Part shown: piece by piece, positions 44,288 through 56,456 of the stretch
How positions within the stretch are numbered: position 1 is the first letter of the stretch
Layout: every line of letters begins with the position of its first letter
From: Ramazzottius varieornatus
Lineage: Eukaryota > Tardigrada > Eutardigrada > Parachela > Ramazzottiidae
Length of the DNA stretch: 64,000 nucleotides
Assembly: GCA_001949185.1 (NCBI GenBank)
Contig: BDGG01000001.1
Location: 1,298,263 to 1,362,262 of the forward strand
Direction of reading: 5' to 3'
The notes under the pieces: generated by a model
The model's input: only the letters and a program-made list of their open reading frames with translations
Databases searched by the model: none
Told to the model about the DNA's origin: nothing
Translations under genes and position numbers: made by a program

Positions 44288-45780
44288 AGGACGGAAGAAC
44301 CAGTACGCGAAAGGAAAGAAGTACCCGAAAGAAACAAGGTTGTTGTCGAGCTTGTTTCCGAACAGTGTCATTTCAACTTTTGTGAGTTTTAATGATTTTT
44401 TCTTCCTGCTCTCCTACTTCATTGCCCCCAGGATCTTCAGAGAAATTGGACCATGCAGCAGAGTCTTTTTTGTGTGTTCGTCGTGGAGAGGAGGAAGCAG
44501 TCTAGTATGTCAGTCATTATTTAGAATTTTCTATTGGAAGATGATGGTTTTTTCTCACTGCGAAAAATGGCAGTTTTGTTGGCCGAAGTTTTCCTCCTTC
44601 CTTGTTCGTATTCTTTTCCTCCTTCGTCTTCGGACTGCTCAGAAGTGCCGTTGTTGTTTCTGATGGAGATGTGGACGGAATTACGGACAAGAAAACTTTT
44701 TTGTTGTTGTGCTGCTTCCTTGAAAGTTCTGTTCTCTTCAAAACTCTCTTCGTGATACTATTTTGGCACCAAAAATATGGAATTGAAGCTATAAGTTAAG
44801 CGTGGATCTTTCTTCACCTACCATGTGTTATAAAATCATATCCTCTTATTCCTTTGCCATGGATTTTTGATTTGTTAACGACGATGTTGTTTTTGTTCCT
44901 CCTTTGTTCTTTTTCTACCGGAAGTTGTCTCTCGCATTGGTATTATCCCTTTTTAGCATCTGAATGGAAACCCCGAATTGTCCCCCTACAGTTTTTCTGA
45001 TTCAAATCTATTTATCCTGATGTGAATTCTATCTTTAATGAAAATGCACAGAATCAGTCCCTCTAATTCGCACAGAGAGACTCGACATTTCGGTCTCCTT
45101 CGTAATTTTAAACTGGGTTGTAAGGCGGCTAGTGAGATCATCGATCGGTCGCGTACTCTTGTCCGTCGACGGCGGTGATGTCAATGCGGACTCGGATTGA
45201 GCGTAAGCATCATCCTTTAGCATCAGTAATATGATTACTGAATTTGCGAAGGTTCGAAATCTGGTTACGATATATGAGGTTATGTACGTATAAAAGTCGC
45301 ACGTCCAGAGGCCACAGGATGTAATTCCTTAACCCTAGTACCGTAAACTAATCTATCGTAAGCAAATGTCCAACTTTCGCAGATTCAGTGCTCACTCTAC
45401 GATTCTATTGATAAGAACGGCCGGAGCAATGAAGCAGCTAACTTAGCCAAGCAGCTACGGCTAAGTTTCATGTCTTCTGCCGAGTCCTAGGTAGGTCCTT
45501 ATCGGGACTGGACAGAGAGCCAGGTTCAAGATCTGTCGGCTAGAGAAGGGCGTACATGAGAGGAGCCAGAAAGACTGCCGACGGCGTGATGGCTGGGCTA
45601 CGTTGTACCGCAGGATCCGGAATATCCAGTTGTCGGCTGAGGAACTTGTGTCTCAGTCTGCGCAGTTCAACTGTGTGGAGATGAACAGACAGCTCACTGA
45701 AGTCGCTTCAGTCCGATTCGACGATACCTACCACGCGGCCATGGAACAGATATTCCAGACCTGTTCAAGTTGTTAACGCT
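44288..45780. other. Probable mex-3 3' untranslated region and intergenic sequence
   Basis: The first several hundred bases are T-rich with ttgttgttgtgctgc and tttcttcc words, as expected of a long 3' UTR. I found no clear polyadenylation signal that fixes its end. Confidence 0.4.
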
Positions 45781-45821
45781 TCGAAGGTACACGTGTGAGT
45801 TCGTAACCTACGGCGCCGTTT

Positions 45822-46170
45822 CTACGATGAGTTGCCATCGAACCTGAGATGTTCCTTGAGATGTTTTACCAGCTCCAGCTGCCCGTTTGGAGGAAGAAGT
45901 AGGATAAGGAAGGTTTTGCTATAGCCTCCATCTGTTGCACCCATCCAGCAACCATCACCATTGTACACCATGAATTCATGCACCAGAACGGCTTCCAGCA
46001 CGAACACAACCGACCGGACCGGGATGAATACATTGCAATCCATTCGTCAAAAATGTGTACAATAGTTTTCGGTTTCATTCCGAGGCCTGCAAAACGTTCA
46101 CCGCACAGCATGCCAAGCTACGAGCTCGTACAGCCTAAAATCACCTAACACATGTATTACACAGTGTTTC
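45822..46170 (-). repeat. Transposase-like relic (possibly piggyBac-related)
   Basis: Two minus frames together read GMKPKTIVHIFDEWIAMYS and then VLVHEFMVYNGDG. This resembles the K-P-x-K...G-Y-x-x-x-F-x-x-Y-x-G part of piggyBac transposases, but with a frameshift between the frames. A second copy of the 5' part is at 6578-6690. The family call is weak. Confidence 0.35.
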
Positions 46171-49100
46171 ATAACAAGCAACAAAGATGCGTGAATTCGC
46201 TGACAATGAAGACGAGCTTTTACCATGATTCTTTGTGAAGATCGGAGAACCGCTGAGCGTGCAGTTCTTCATTAACTGGGACTGTGCGTTGCTGACATGA
46301 CACTCTCAGTATATACAGTACGTACACAAATTTTTGGAGGCAATACAGTATATTCCGTAGTAGCGAATCTAACAGGAAAATTATGGTCTTGACGCCGAAA
46401 GAGTATCCGAAATTGCGACGGCCTCGATGGCTGCGAGAAAGTAGACCCTTTTAGACGTACCAGTTGGAATGGCGGCGGCTACAGGACGAAAATAAACTCG
46501 TCAAAAGGTGAATCGGGCGGAGGCTACTAATTCAGGTCTGTTTGTTTCCGAATATGCTCGATCAAAGTTTGTGTGGTACTGTAACGCACAGCGCAGTTAG
46601 CGCACCTACCACTGTATCAATATATAGCGTATATGTTGTTGGGATTTTACCGTACATTGCTGTGCAGGTGGTTACCCATTTGTACCATTCTGGAGAAATC
46701 ACAAAGACGCTGAAAGAGTGGATGCAAAGAGGTTCTATTGTGATACAGCCACTTCTGGCAATCCGTACACCTTGTCTTTGCTTGATAAGTTCGCTAAGGA
46801 GAGTAATCTTGTCGGAACTAATAATCCTTTTGCGCTCCAAAAGCCATCACTGCTCTGGTGCAGAACATCGAAGGTATCGGGTGGCGGCAAACAATTGCTA
46901 ACAAGGTTAACCGCGATAACGCCTTGAATTCTTCTCTTAGACTAGACTTGTCTGTTTGACACAGAATTTAATTTTTGAGTTTTGTTATAGTAATGATTCC
47001 GCATATCACCCGCACCACAGAAAATACTCCGCGTACACGCGCCTGGTCTGATTCCCGGCCAGACAAAACTGCCGGCCACCGGCCGAAAGCGGCAGCGCTT
47101 CGATTGATTGGCCACTTTTTCCTAGTCAGACAGCCTAAAAGATAGTACTCCTTCTAAAAATTTTAGCTACTTCCACCAACGAAAAAGCTCGTGTTATGAA
47201 GTCGTCCCGAGAGGGAAACCGAATTCAACCTCACTCTACAGAAGGCAGTGAAATTGTTCCAGCTTTGGCCCGCGAAAGAGTTCGTATTCCGGAAAAGTAG
47301 AACCTTTTTTGTGGAGCGCTCCGTAGTCCAAAGTTGCATTGCAATTAAATTACATTATAGCCGTCCGTTTTACAGCAACACAAAACCTTTAAAACCCCGG
47401 CTGCATCGACTGTGGCCGTATCAGACCAGTGTTGTACGATGGCGTACGCTTCTGTGCCAGCAAGCACGGCGCACAGACAACACGGTCAGCAATTTGGGAA
47501 GTTGCACTGAGAGAAAAACGCAGCTGGGCTTGCCAGACTGCCGTGTGAGTCAGCAATTTGTGGCGGTATAAGAAGCTCTTCCGCGCACCAGTCTGAACAT
47601 TGCGAACATGTATCAGTCGGAGCGATCATACGATCTGATATGGGCCCTCCTCCGTCACCCCACACAGGCAGCAAGCGTGCTGAAACGTCACGTTTTGAAT
47701 GACCAGTTAAAAACTCCGCCTAGGAAAGACGCCTATTAGCCTATAAATTACATGGCCACCCCATTGTTCTGTTAGTCTGCACGCACTGACACACTCCGCA
47801 TCGTCTATTCGCCATACCACGGCATGCATTCTGTGTGACGTAATCCAGTAGCACATTTTTTAGACTCCCTGCATTACGTCATGTTTCTTTTTGACAAAGT
47901 TCGCTTCATAAAGCGCCATCAAACCTTATGAGCGCACACGCTGCGTTGCATCAGCGTGGTAGTCTTTGATTTCTGCCGGAAAATTTCCAACAATGCCAGC
48001 TTCCTTTGGGTTCACGTGGACTTATCCACATTGAGACCACCTCAAACGTATTCTGCCTTATCTCGGAGAACCTCCGCTGTTTGGATAGTGGAACACTGGC
48101 CGACCCATCAGCTGTCGGGTAAGTGTGGGTTTGAGCAGATGTCCAAGTCATAACTACCGATGGCAAGATTTTTATGGATGATTCTTGATTACCGAATTTC
48201 AGATATGCCAGATCCAATGGGAGACTCTCGTTCAGGCACCTGGTGCGTCTATTTCCAGTTCTCATGGTAAACCTAGATTTCTGAAACAGATTAGAAGAGG
48301 CTCTTCTTCAGCATTCTTCAGAGATTTGTGTTGGGAAACGCGGACGGAATGTGTACTTGTTTTTGCAGGCACTGGCGCTGACAACGCCGGTTGGACCATT
48401 TGGGCTTACCCTTCCATCCCTCTGCAGACCTCCGATTCGTCCGAACATCTTCTTTCGCCACACGGGTACTGGTTACGCTCTGCTAAGTTCGCAATGCTGG
48501 CCTCTATGAGCTATACCGCCCCGTGATCAACCTGAATCCGTATTTTTTCCGAAGTTGACATTACACAGCGGTTTTCCCCAGCAGATCTAGTCGGCCTATT
48601 AACGGTCCTATCCTCTGCTCTTTTGTTTTTGATTTGAACATCAATCGAATAAAGTTCTGACTCCTCCGAATCCGTGAGAGCTGGTAACGTACTGTAGAAA
48701 AAAGGAAGGAAGCGGTGGCAAGAACTGGACTTGTGGGAGCTTGCCCATGAAGCTGCGAAAAAGACATCGAAAAATTTCCAAATATCGGTAGTGTGATGGG
48801 CGCAAAATAACGTTGCGCTTAGGCAGAGTCTATGGCTTAGGTTTACCGATTGCACCGTGAATCTGCTAACGAAAGTTGGCTCCACATTTTCCAAAAAGGG
48901 TACGAAATACTCTGCCAAAAATGGCTTCTGTCGGACCACGGTTCGGCCAGTAGCTGGCAATTCTTACCAGGTCGGGAATTAGGCCAGGTGCGTGTACTGC
49001 CTTGAAGTATACACCGCAGACGCTACCGTTTGTTCCGAACTTTTGAAATTTCAAAAATTGACGAAGTTAAGTAAAATAAATTGATACTGTCGCTATCTGA

Positions 49101-49212
49101 CAAGTGTCCGAACACTGCAACCGATCCGCAAGAGGGCGCTGCATGTTGTCAACCGCAATTCCCATTCGGCCACACCCAGCTACAGAGGGCCTCACAGCTG
49201 TGAGCACGACAT
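46171..49212. other. Gene-poor stretch
   Basis: No supported gene. Plus-strand open frames at 47956-48153 and 48203-48266 are joined by plausible splice sites but run into a stop in the next exon and match nothing known. Confidence 0.45.
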
Positions 49213-49552
49213 GAACATGGCGGGCTTGTCAATGTAATATTACATGTCGAACTTGTCAGCGTCGGATCTGGCAAGATACTAGTCCGTTTTGCTTGCTTCT
49301 CGGTTTTTCAGATACAAAAACCTTGGGGAATCTAACCGTGCTGGTCCAGAAGCTAAGGAGAATACAGGGATTTCACGTCGGGTCCAACAGGAAGAGAGGT
49401 TTCTCCAGTGTTAAAAAGCCTGTGGGAAAATTATTCAGCGAGCCGCAAGGGGCACGCGTGTGTAGATATGGCAATAGAACGTGTCGCCACCGCGCGGCCT
49501 GAAAGCTGGCAAGTTCGCCATGCGATTTGGCATTGACAAGTCCGCCATGTTC
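49213..49552. mobile_element. MITE family H
   Basis: Ends gaacatggcgggcttgtcaatg and cattgacaagtccgccatgttc are 22-base inverted copies with one mismatch; 340 bases in total, no coding frame. Confidence 0.75.
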
Positions 49553-49600
49553 ACTTCGTATTGCCTCGGTCAGAATACGGCGTCGATCATATACACAAAA

Positions 49601-50127
49601 ATAGAGACGGGATAAGTGCGATTAAGTTCGGTTTGGTATATTTCGATTCGGTAAATCCTCACACCGAATCGAAAGTCTCGGTATGAAGTCCACACCGATA
49701 TTCTCGGTTTGGTAAGTCGTCACACCGAAAAATCGGTAAACCAAAACATAAAAAACTCTCTTGTCAACGAAAACACCAGACGGAGCTAGCCCAAAACGGG
49801 GAGTTCGTAAGCTATTCGGTGTGTCTTCAGTTGGTAGAAGCATTTCCCCATACTGCGTGGTTTGGCTGACCAGCACCAAATACCGTGAAAAAGCCGGAAA
49901 ATTCCCGATATTGTTAAAGAATCGGTCAAATGCTTATCTTTCCGGGTCTTTCTGTATGTTTTGATTTACCTAAAGATTTCGATTTGGTGTCAATCTGGTG
50001 CGAACGCACACCGAAATCGATTTTTCGGTGGGGTGCTCACACCGATATTTTCGGTTTCGGTATCTTCTCACACCAAAACGAAAAGTTCGATTTAGTTTCG
50101 ATAAATCACACTTATCCCATCTCTACA
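49601..50127. mobile_element. Foldback-like element rich in caccgaaa/ttcggt words
   Basis: Outer arms tagagacgggataagtgcga and the inverse of gtagagatgggataagtgtga enclose about 527 bases. Within, cacaccgatattctcggttt recurs as cacaccgatattttcggttt near 50040, and many short ttcggt/accgaa words allow pairing. Confidence 0.7.
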
Positions 50128-50377
50128 CAAAAAAACAATGCAAGCAATTGGGTGAGGTTTCGCATTTACGGTCTATTGTGGTTTCCGTGGCCTCATGTTC
50201 AAAGTGTCGGTGATCCCCTAGAGTCCGCTGAGACAGATGCCGCGGTCCGCGGTGATATGCGAAGATTCGGTGGATACCACTAAACAAGCTGTAGTTAGCT
50301 AAGCGATGGTATAATTAAGTTTCCATCACTGTGTTGCAATGCTCCACATATCAGCAGGCGAATTCATTAGGCAATCT

Positions 50378-50452
50378 GGTTCAATAAGCTTAAGAAAATT
50401 TGTCGATTAAGAAAATTGGTTCAATAAGCTTAAGAAAATTGGTCGATTAAGA
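50378..50452. repeat. 35-base direct duplication
   Basis: ggttcaataagcttaagaaa(att...cgattaaga) occurs at 50378-50412 and again at 50418-50452 with one difference. Confidence 0.9.
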
Positions 50453-50663
50453 GCGAAAAACGCTATCGCCACCACTGCGTTTGCTCGTTCTTCAAGCAGT
50501 TCGTTTGTTCTCCTCAATTGGACAACAAGACCCAGAAAGCAATACAACAATAAGAGAACAGATGCAGTATAAAAGGGGAAAAAAGTACGCGCAGGGAATT
50601 CAGGGTTCGCAGATGTCATGGTAGCTTTTAGGATATCACAGTTACCGCCTGCCCCAGAGAACC

Positions 50664-52271
50664 ATGGAAAGTGTTTCACGGACCCTGTGGACCAGGGTGT
50701 TTTTGGTGAGCGGAAGCATCCTTCTCTGTTTACATCGCAGTGACGCACTAGGCCAGCGACCATTCAGCGATGTTGGAGCTGCTGGTGCTCCTGGATACAG
50801 CTGCACACTGAGCACTGTGTGCTCTGAAACCCGCAGTTGTCCTGTCGGCTGCCGATGTACTCTTCGAGGGATTCCCTGCCTCTCTGGTAAAGTCTAGTAG
50901 TTACTTCATCCTTGTGCCTTCGGGAAAAAAATGTAGCTGCCTCTTGGATCTATGGCACAACTATGCCGTTGTATAGGTTCGGTGTGCTCGTCGTTTAGTG
51001 GAGCATCGTCCCCGCTCTTTTGTTTGTGCCCAACGAGCACGATTTTCGATTCTACCACTAACTCGTGTGTGGAAGTAACCGCTCCCACTGTCAGGCCTGA
51101 TCCTGGTCCAGCTCCCAATATTTCTGTAATCAACCCCAAAGTCCCCGGTCTGCAGGCGACCGTCCGGCGATGCTTCCAAACACCTCAACCTGATGATGAC
51201 GAGGAAACTCGTCGCCTGAATTTACGGCTAGTCGTAAGTTCAGACAATACATACTGTCTGAGGATTTCATACCCTAGAACCATAGCTTGAGGATGTCAGC
51301 CACTCTACTTGACAACGTGTGTGTTGTTTCAGGTGACAAACAGCGTTTCATTGGATTTCTGTGAGGTGAAAGTGGTGGAAACCTATCTCGGCATATCCAG
51401 AAAAAAACTACGAAAATTCAACAAATGTTCAAAACGTGACTTTTTAGTGGACGTCTCCGGTGTTCAGTTTGTTGATATCAACAAAGGACTGAAGTGGTTC
51501 GTTCTAACGCACGAAGGACCGCCCGAAGGACCGAGAGGCGGCTACCTTATTCAGCGTTACAGCATCACTTGTACCGGCAAAAATGGACTTACTTCCAACC
51601 CCGTTCAATTTGTCGTAAGTGCTGCTTTCACGACGGAGTGAGTGCTTTGATTGCTTTGCCTGCTGAAATCAAATCTTAGGAAATTTAGCGGTTCATTTGG
51701 TGTATTTCAGGTCGCATTTCCAAGCTGTGCGAACTGCAAGTTCCAACGTGATAGTTGTCCCGTTGATGAATCCCGCCCAGGCAGACAAGGAAACGGCTGC
51801 GAACGAGGGCGGGTAACACGTCCGCCAAGTGCCCGGCAGTGTCTGCAATTCTATTTCGGAAACAACGCACCCAAATGTCCTAAACTTTACTTGAGAACGG
51901 ATAGGCTAACTGTTACTGGAAGAAACACTGTGTCAGCTGTGATGGAGGGCAGCAGGTGGACACCTGATAGCTTTGACAACATAGTGCACAGCGCAGAAGT
52001 TCCGATGAACATTCAGCCCGAGAAACTCATGAACCAACTACAACAACTAGGACAGACCGAGGACGAAGATATCGTGACACAACCGCCGGAGCATCTAGTG
52101 GATGATGACCAGAACGATGAGGACGATACTACAGCGGACACCACAACAACAACCACAACACAAGCACCTATCGAACAAACAGATGACGAACAGGATGACG
52201 AAGAGGAAGAAACCACAACGCACACCCCAAACCACCAGGACAACGTGGACGATGACGACGGTGAAGAGTAG
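50664..52271 (+). CDS. Secreted Cys-rich protein with acidic tail, unrecognised family, member 1
   Basis: Four exons (50664-50886, 50977-51233, 51333-51614, 51711-52271; phases 1, 0, 0) give 440 residues. A signal peptide (about 1-30) is followed by a compact Cys-rich module (YSC, TVC, RSCPVGCRC, IPC, VC, FCLC, SC). A Pro-rich linker leads to a middle domain with paired Cys (DFCEVKVVETY, NKCSKRDF) that ends in the strongly conserved EGPPEGPRGGYLIQRYS. Exon 4 starts VAFPSCANCKFQR and continues CP...GNGC. The C-terminal 80 residues are Asp/Glu/Thr/Gln-rich with runs of Thr. I do not recognise the family. The domain order and exon phases are the same as in the next gene, so both are genuine tandem paralogues. 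The acidic tail could bind calcium or cations, which is inference. A secreted extracellular role is likely. Confidence 0.85.
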
Positions 52272-53837
52272 GAACCGATTTGCGCTTTTGAAGGGCCCAG
52301 TGGTTCATCGGTTAATTTAAACTGCTGTTTCCTTCTCCTGGATAGCAACCTAAGTTCAAGTTTACTGTATCTGCATCACGTGCAAGGAAGTTTTATAAAC
52401 AGACCTTATATCTCACGATGCCGTGTGGGGTTTTTCCGTAGGCTATTGAGGTGTGTGTGGCGTTGTTCACACTGTTATGATCTGCAGCATCACATTTCAA
52501 AACACCCATTTCGCTCGAAGCTATATATACGTTAAACCCACTCAGTTAAGTGCCTGTCCGCGGTGCTACTCGAAGATCCGATTGAGACCAACGAGCAAGG
52601 TAGTTGTTGACCGCAGGCTCATACTTCTGATCATTGTCTTCGCGATGGTTTGCATTGGCTCGTCGAAATCGATTAGTTAAGAGGAAAAGTCGCTAACCGC
52701 CGTCTCCTTTGCTCGCTGGGCCTGAAGATGTCCGCTCGAACGAACAATAGCGCTCGGAGACTAAGAAACTGACCAACGGCTGATTAATCATGTCCTGTGT
52801 AGCATTTTAAAATTTTTAAGGCCATTTCGTAGACGTGATTATGAAGCGAGAGTGCTGGATTGGGTGGATATGGCTAGGAATGGAGTTCTACATTTACTAT
52901 CAAAGTTTGAAACCGACCAGATGGTTAGTTCAAATGTTAGCCGGTTTCGGTACCTTCCATAATTTTCATAGTTTGCGGAAATGTGGATTATGGCGCGCAC
53001 CCGAATTCTACAACACTTGCTGCCTAAGTGGTGTATGCATCTCACAGGACCATCGGATAGCGAATTTTGGTATTCATCACCGAGAAATCCAGTGTTTTCC
53101 ACAGCTGGTAGGCAAAATCCTAGATCCTCTTAGTGATTTGTCTAATGCTTTATGCAGAATGTATGGTTTTCCTCTCCTTTGTTTTATTTAGTTTTTTCTG
53201 TGTACAGCACCGTATCTGCGCCTGTGGGCTAACCTCTAATATACGGTAAAGGAATCCTTTCAATAAAAATCATATTTCTTGTGGCTGCCTTTCATGCTGA
53301 AGAACTGGTCCCGGAATGGGCGTCGGCAGTAAAAGAAAATTCGAGGAGCCATTTTCGATTATGCCAAGACCACAGAATTGCTCAAAAAGTGTAGAAGATG
53401 ATGCGCCATTTTAACCAGCTCGTCACGACCGATGGCTTTCTCGCTTCACAAGGCCAGCTGCCCGTCGTTTCTACCCGACCCGAGAAGTGCTTCGAGTAAG
53501 TGCAACGTCTCCCGCAATCAGTTAGCATGGTTTTTCCATCAGATTCACTGTTTCCGCGTCATGTCCATGCGATTGTCGAACTCATTAACGTTAGTGGCCC
53601 AAAGCACTGTACATCGCTGTAACAACGATTGTAGAGCAAAATTCGTATAATTAGACGAATATATTATCATGACAATAGCGAACACCGAAAACCAGCGCTT
53701 AATTGCTACACATAATGCGCGACCTTAATTGCAGCGTCGCAACATGCTGCATCTTCCGTTGAAGACGCTCACAAGGCTCATAAACACAAGCACAATGGGC
53801 TTTTCAGTGTTGGTGTTTTTCTGACCATAAGTTGTGC
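52272..53837. other. Intergenic stretch with dispersed repeat copy
   Basis: Apart from the repeat at 52836-53132 nothing is recognised. It separates the two secreted paralogues. Confidence 0.5.
52836..53132. repeat. Dispersed repeat F, copy 2
   Basis: It aligns over about 300 bases with 16410-16709, from cgtgattatgaagcgagagtgctggatt to tgttttccacagctgg. The foldback arm seen upstream of copy 1 is not evident here. Confidence 0.75.
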
Positions 53838-55637
53838 ATGAATGCGAAGCTGTCAGACGCGATGAGGTTCGACGCTGTTTTCCTCTTCACCTTCGGAATA
53901 ATCGGTGTTGCTCTTATCCATGCGCTGGACATACGGCCCTTCGATCAGTTCGGGGATGATGTAATCAGTGCTGCAGGTTACACTTGCCCAGCTGCATGCA
54001 CCAGCACACGAAGTTGTAGGCCGGGTTGTGCCTGCTTCCTTCCGGATATCGCGTGTGCTGGTAAGACTATCCACCAACATACAGTAATCCCATGTTACAC
54101 CACTCTTTACCTGTTTGCTCTTTCCAATCCAGGTGGGGCAGTCTGCACCACGTTTCCCGGAGGCAGCCGCCAACTATTTTGCCTTTGCCCGGGGGGTACC
54201 AGACAAGTCGGTAGCAGCTGTGTTACAAACGGTACCGTCACACCTTCAACCACGCCAGCGACCACCAAAGCTCCCACCTGCAGTGGCTCCTTTTTTCAAC
54301 GCTGCTTCCCCAGGAATCGGTATCATTGCTATAAGTGTAAAAGACAGTCATTTTGCGAACTGACCAGCCCAGAAAATAGCTGCCCTTGCCAGTCGCGCAA
54401 ACGTCGAATATGCTTCATCATCAAGATTCGTTCAGGTGCAGCCGCTCTTTGGAGCAGCCAGAACAAACGACAGGTTGGAAGCACATCGGCGGTCACGATT
54501 GATAACTTGCCTGTAGTTATTCGCCAGTGCAGCCAGACCAGCAGGCCACAGGGCAGTGAAACCAGCAAGCTTAATCTGCGTATCGAGGTAACAGTGCGGA
54601 AAATTAGCAAAAAAACTTTTTTTTTCTGCGTGACTGAAAAGCTTGTTTGGATATTAGTTTGAGCCTGGAGTGGACGTCAGAAGCTGCACCACAAAACTCC
54701 GGGAGACTTTTCTTTTCATATCGGAGCGCGCCTTGAAGACACGCAATTTCTGCACCGCAAAAGACTTTCTGTATAACAACAGGGAAAACCATATCTCTAC
54801 CCGATCGTTTGTTGGGGTCAAAGTCAAAGAAAGCCTCGGACGGGGACAATTCTATCTGACCAGACCTGGACCACCGGAAGGACCTAAAGGCGGGTTCTTG
54901 GTTCAGCGTTACAGTGTTTATTGTACGAATACCGATAGCGAAAGATCCAACGCCGAAGACTTTTACGTAGGTCCAGTAACTCGTACATTACGATAAGCTT
55001 AAAGGTACACTTGCCAATATGTTCTCAGAATTTATCAGATCGCGACATGAGTTTTTAGGTGGCGTTCCCCAGCTGCCGATCGTGCAGGTTTCAGCGTCGT
55101 GACGATAACTGTCCTGATGCAAAGCGTCACCCCCGACGGGCAGGAAACGGTTGCAGGGACGACGGTTTGCGCCTTGGCGGATCGGACGACGATACATCTG
55201 CTGCCATCACGCCCTGCCTGCCGTTTTTCGGTTGTACTCCCGATCCAAACGACATCATTACACTAAGCGATGAACCTCGAGACGGACCCATCCAGTCTGC
55301 AGACTTCGAGGACTTTGACAACGAGCCCTCGGGGGATGACCAGCTGGACGACTCTGCATCGGATGATGCGCAGTCCAGAAAGGCGGAAGTTTCCCTCGTG
55401 ACTACCACGGAGCAATCAAGCCAAGCCGAAGAGGACAGTGCCACATCGCAGCTAGGAGCAGCCGATACCGACGAAGACAGCGAAGATACCGCTGCTGATG
55501 CAGACGCAGCATCTACCGCATCTCAAGCATTCGCTGAGAGCAACAAGTTCGAGTCCTCCGACAACGGAGCCGAAGTCAGCGGGTCAGTGAAGAGCCAGTC
55601 GTCGTTCGAAGAGTCTTCGTCATCGGAAGACAAGTAA
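53838..55637 (+). CDS. Secreted Cys-rich protein with acidic tail, unrecognised family, member 2
   Basis: Exons 53838-54060, 54133-54587, about 54664-54966 and 55059-55637 (phases 1, 0, 0) give about 519 residues. The first exon has exactly the length of that in member 1 (223 bases), which supports the start. The Cys-rich module reads YTCPAAC, RSCRPGCACF, VCTTF and LFCLCPGG. The middle domain keeps R-P-G-P-P-E-G-P-K-G-G-F and LVQRYSVYC. Exon 4 opens VAFPSCRSCRFQR and later GNGC, then a long Asp/Glu/Ser/Ala-rich tail of about 130 residues. Exon 2 carries an extra segment of about 90 residues with a Thr/Pro linker and eight Cys absent from member 1. It stays open in frame but could hide an intron starting gtatcatt near 54321. 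The exon 3 acceptor is weak, so its start may be off by a few codons. Confidence 0.82.
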
Positions 55638-56456
55638 CGGAACCGATGCTGGTCATTTAGCGGTTGCCGGTCTAAACTTCATGTACTATGTCAAATTACG
55701 AACTTGATCATGTATATGGCGGGGGATCATCATCATGGCGCAGTAATAGTTCCATCAAATAAAGTTTCTGTGTGTTTGGGTGTTGCCTGTGTGTACTATT
55801 CATTCTCCCATTATTACAGGGTATTACACGAACAAGTTGTCAGAAGACCTATGATAAGATCCCCGCGTTCTCTGCTCCAAATCTGTCAGCCGGACGCAAA
55901 GACTGCATTGTATGAATTCTCGTTAAAAGCCGGAATGGGCAAACCATGTGATTGTGATACCGCCGCGGGAAGCTTGTAACCTACTCAGTAGCGAAGTCCA
56001 TTAGCTCCACTTAACACTGAACTGTGCCAGTAGTCAACCTCACCAACATGCGCCGGTGTATACGTAGGCGCACGTTGGTCCACTGACCACCCACCCTTCA
56101 CGGACAGTTTATTGATTTCACCATTCATTAGTTCGTTGAAACTATTTGCACGCCGAAAACCTTTTGAAGTAAAAACAATCGTGCCACCAATGGCACGCGA
56201 TATGCCACCTGTTTCTCATGGTAGAACACTTAACTTTTGCAAACGCTGACATAGTGGCTGAGTATCGATCTCCAAGATCCACGCTGGCATGAAACATGTC
56301 CACTAGACGGTAGGATAACCATTTTGAACGCATCCCCTTCAAAAAAATTTCACACAGAGACATGATCACCCAAAAAAGGAAAAGAGCTTCGGGATATTGT
56401 GGTGAGTTTCCTCACCTTGCCCAGGAATCGATGCCGGCAACGCCGAAGATTCCGCT
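55638..56456. other. Intergenic stretch, nothing recognised
   Basis: No supported gene, repeat or element. Confidence 0.5.

Noticed and set aside
47956-48526. Plus-strand exons joined by plausible splice sites
   Set aside because: The join at 48266 leads to a stop after three codons in the next exon, and no family is recognised.
48511-48960. 149-codon minus-strand frame
   Set aside because: No start context, domain, signal or similarity to neighbours.
55127-55444. Serine-rich antisense frame
   Set aside because: It is a shadow of the Asp/Glu-rich tail of secreted member 2.
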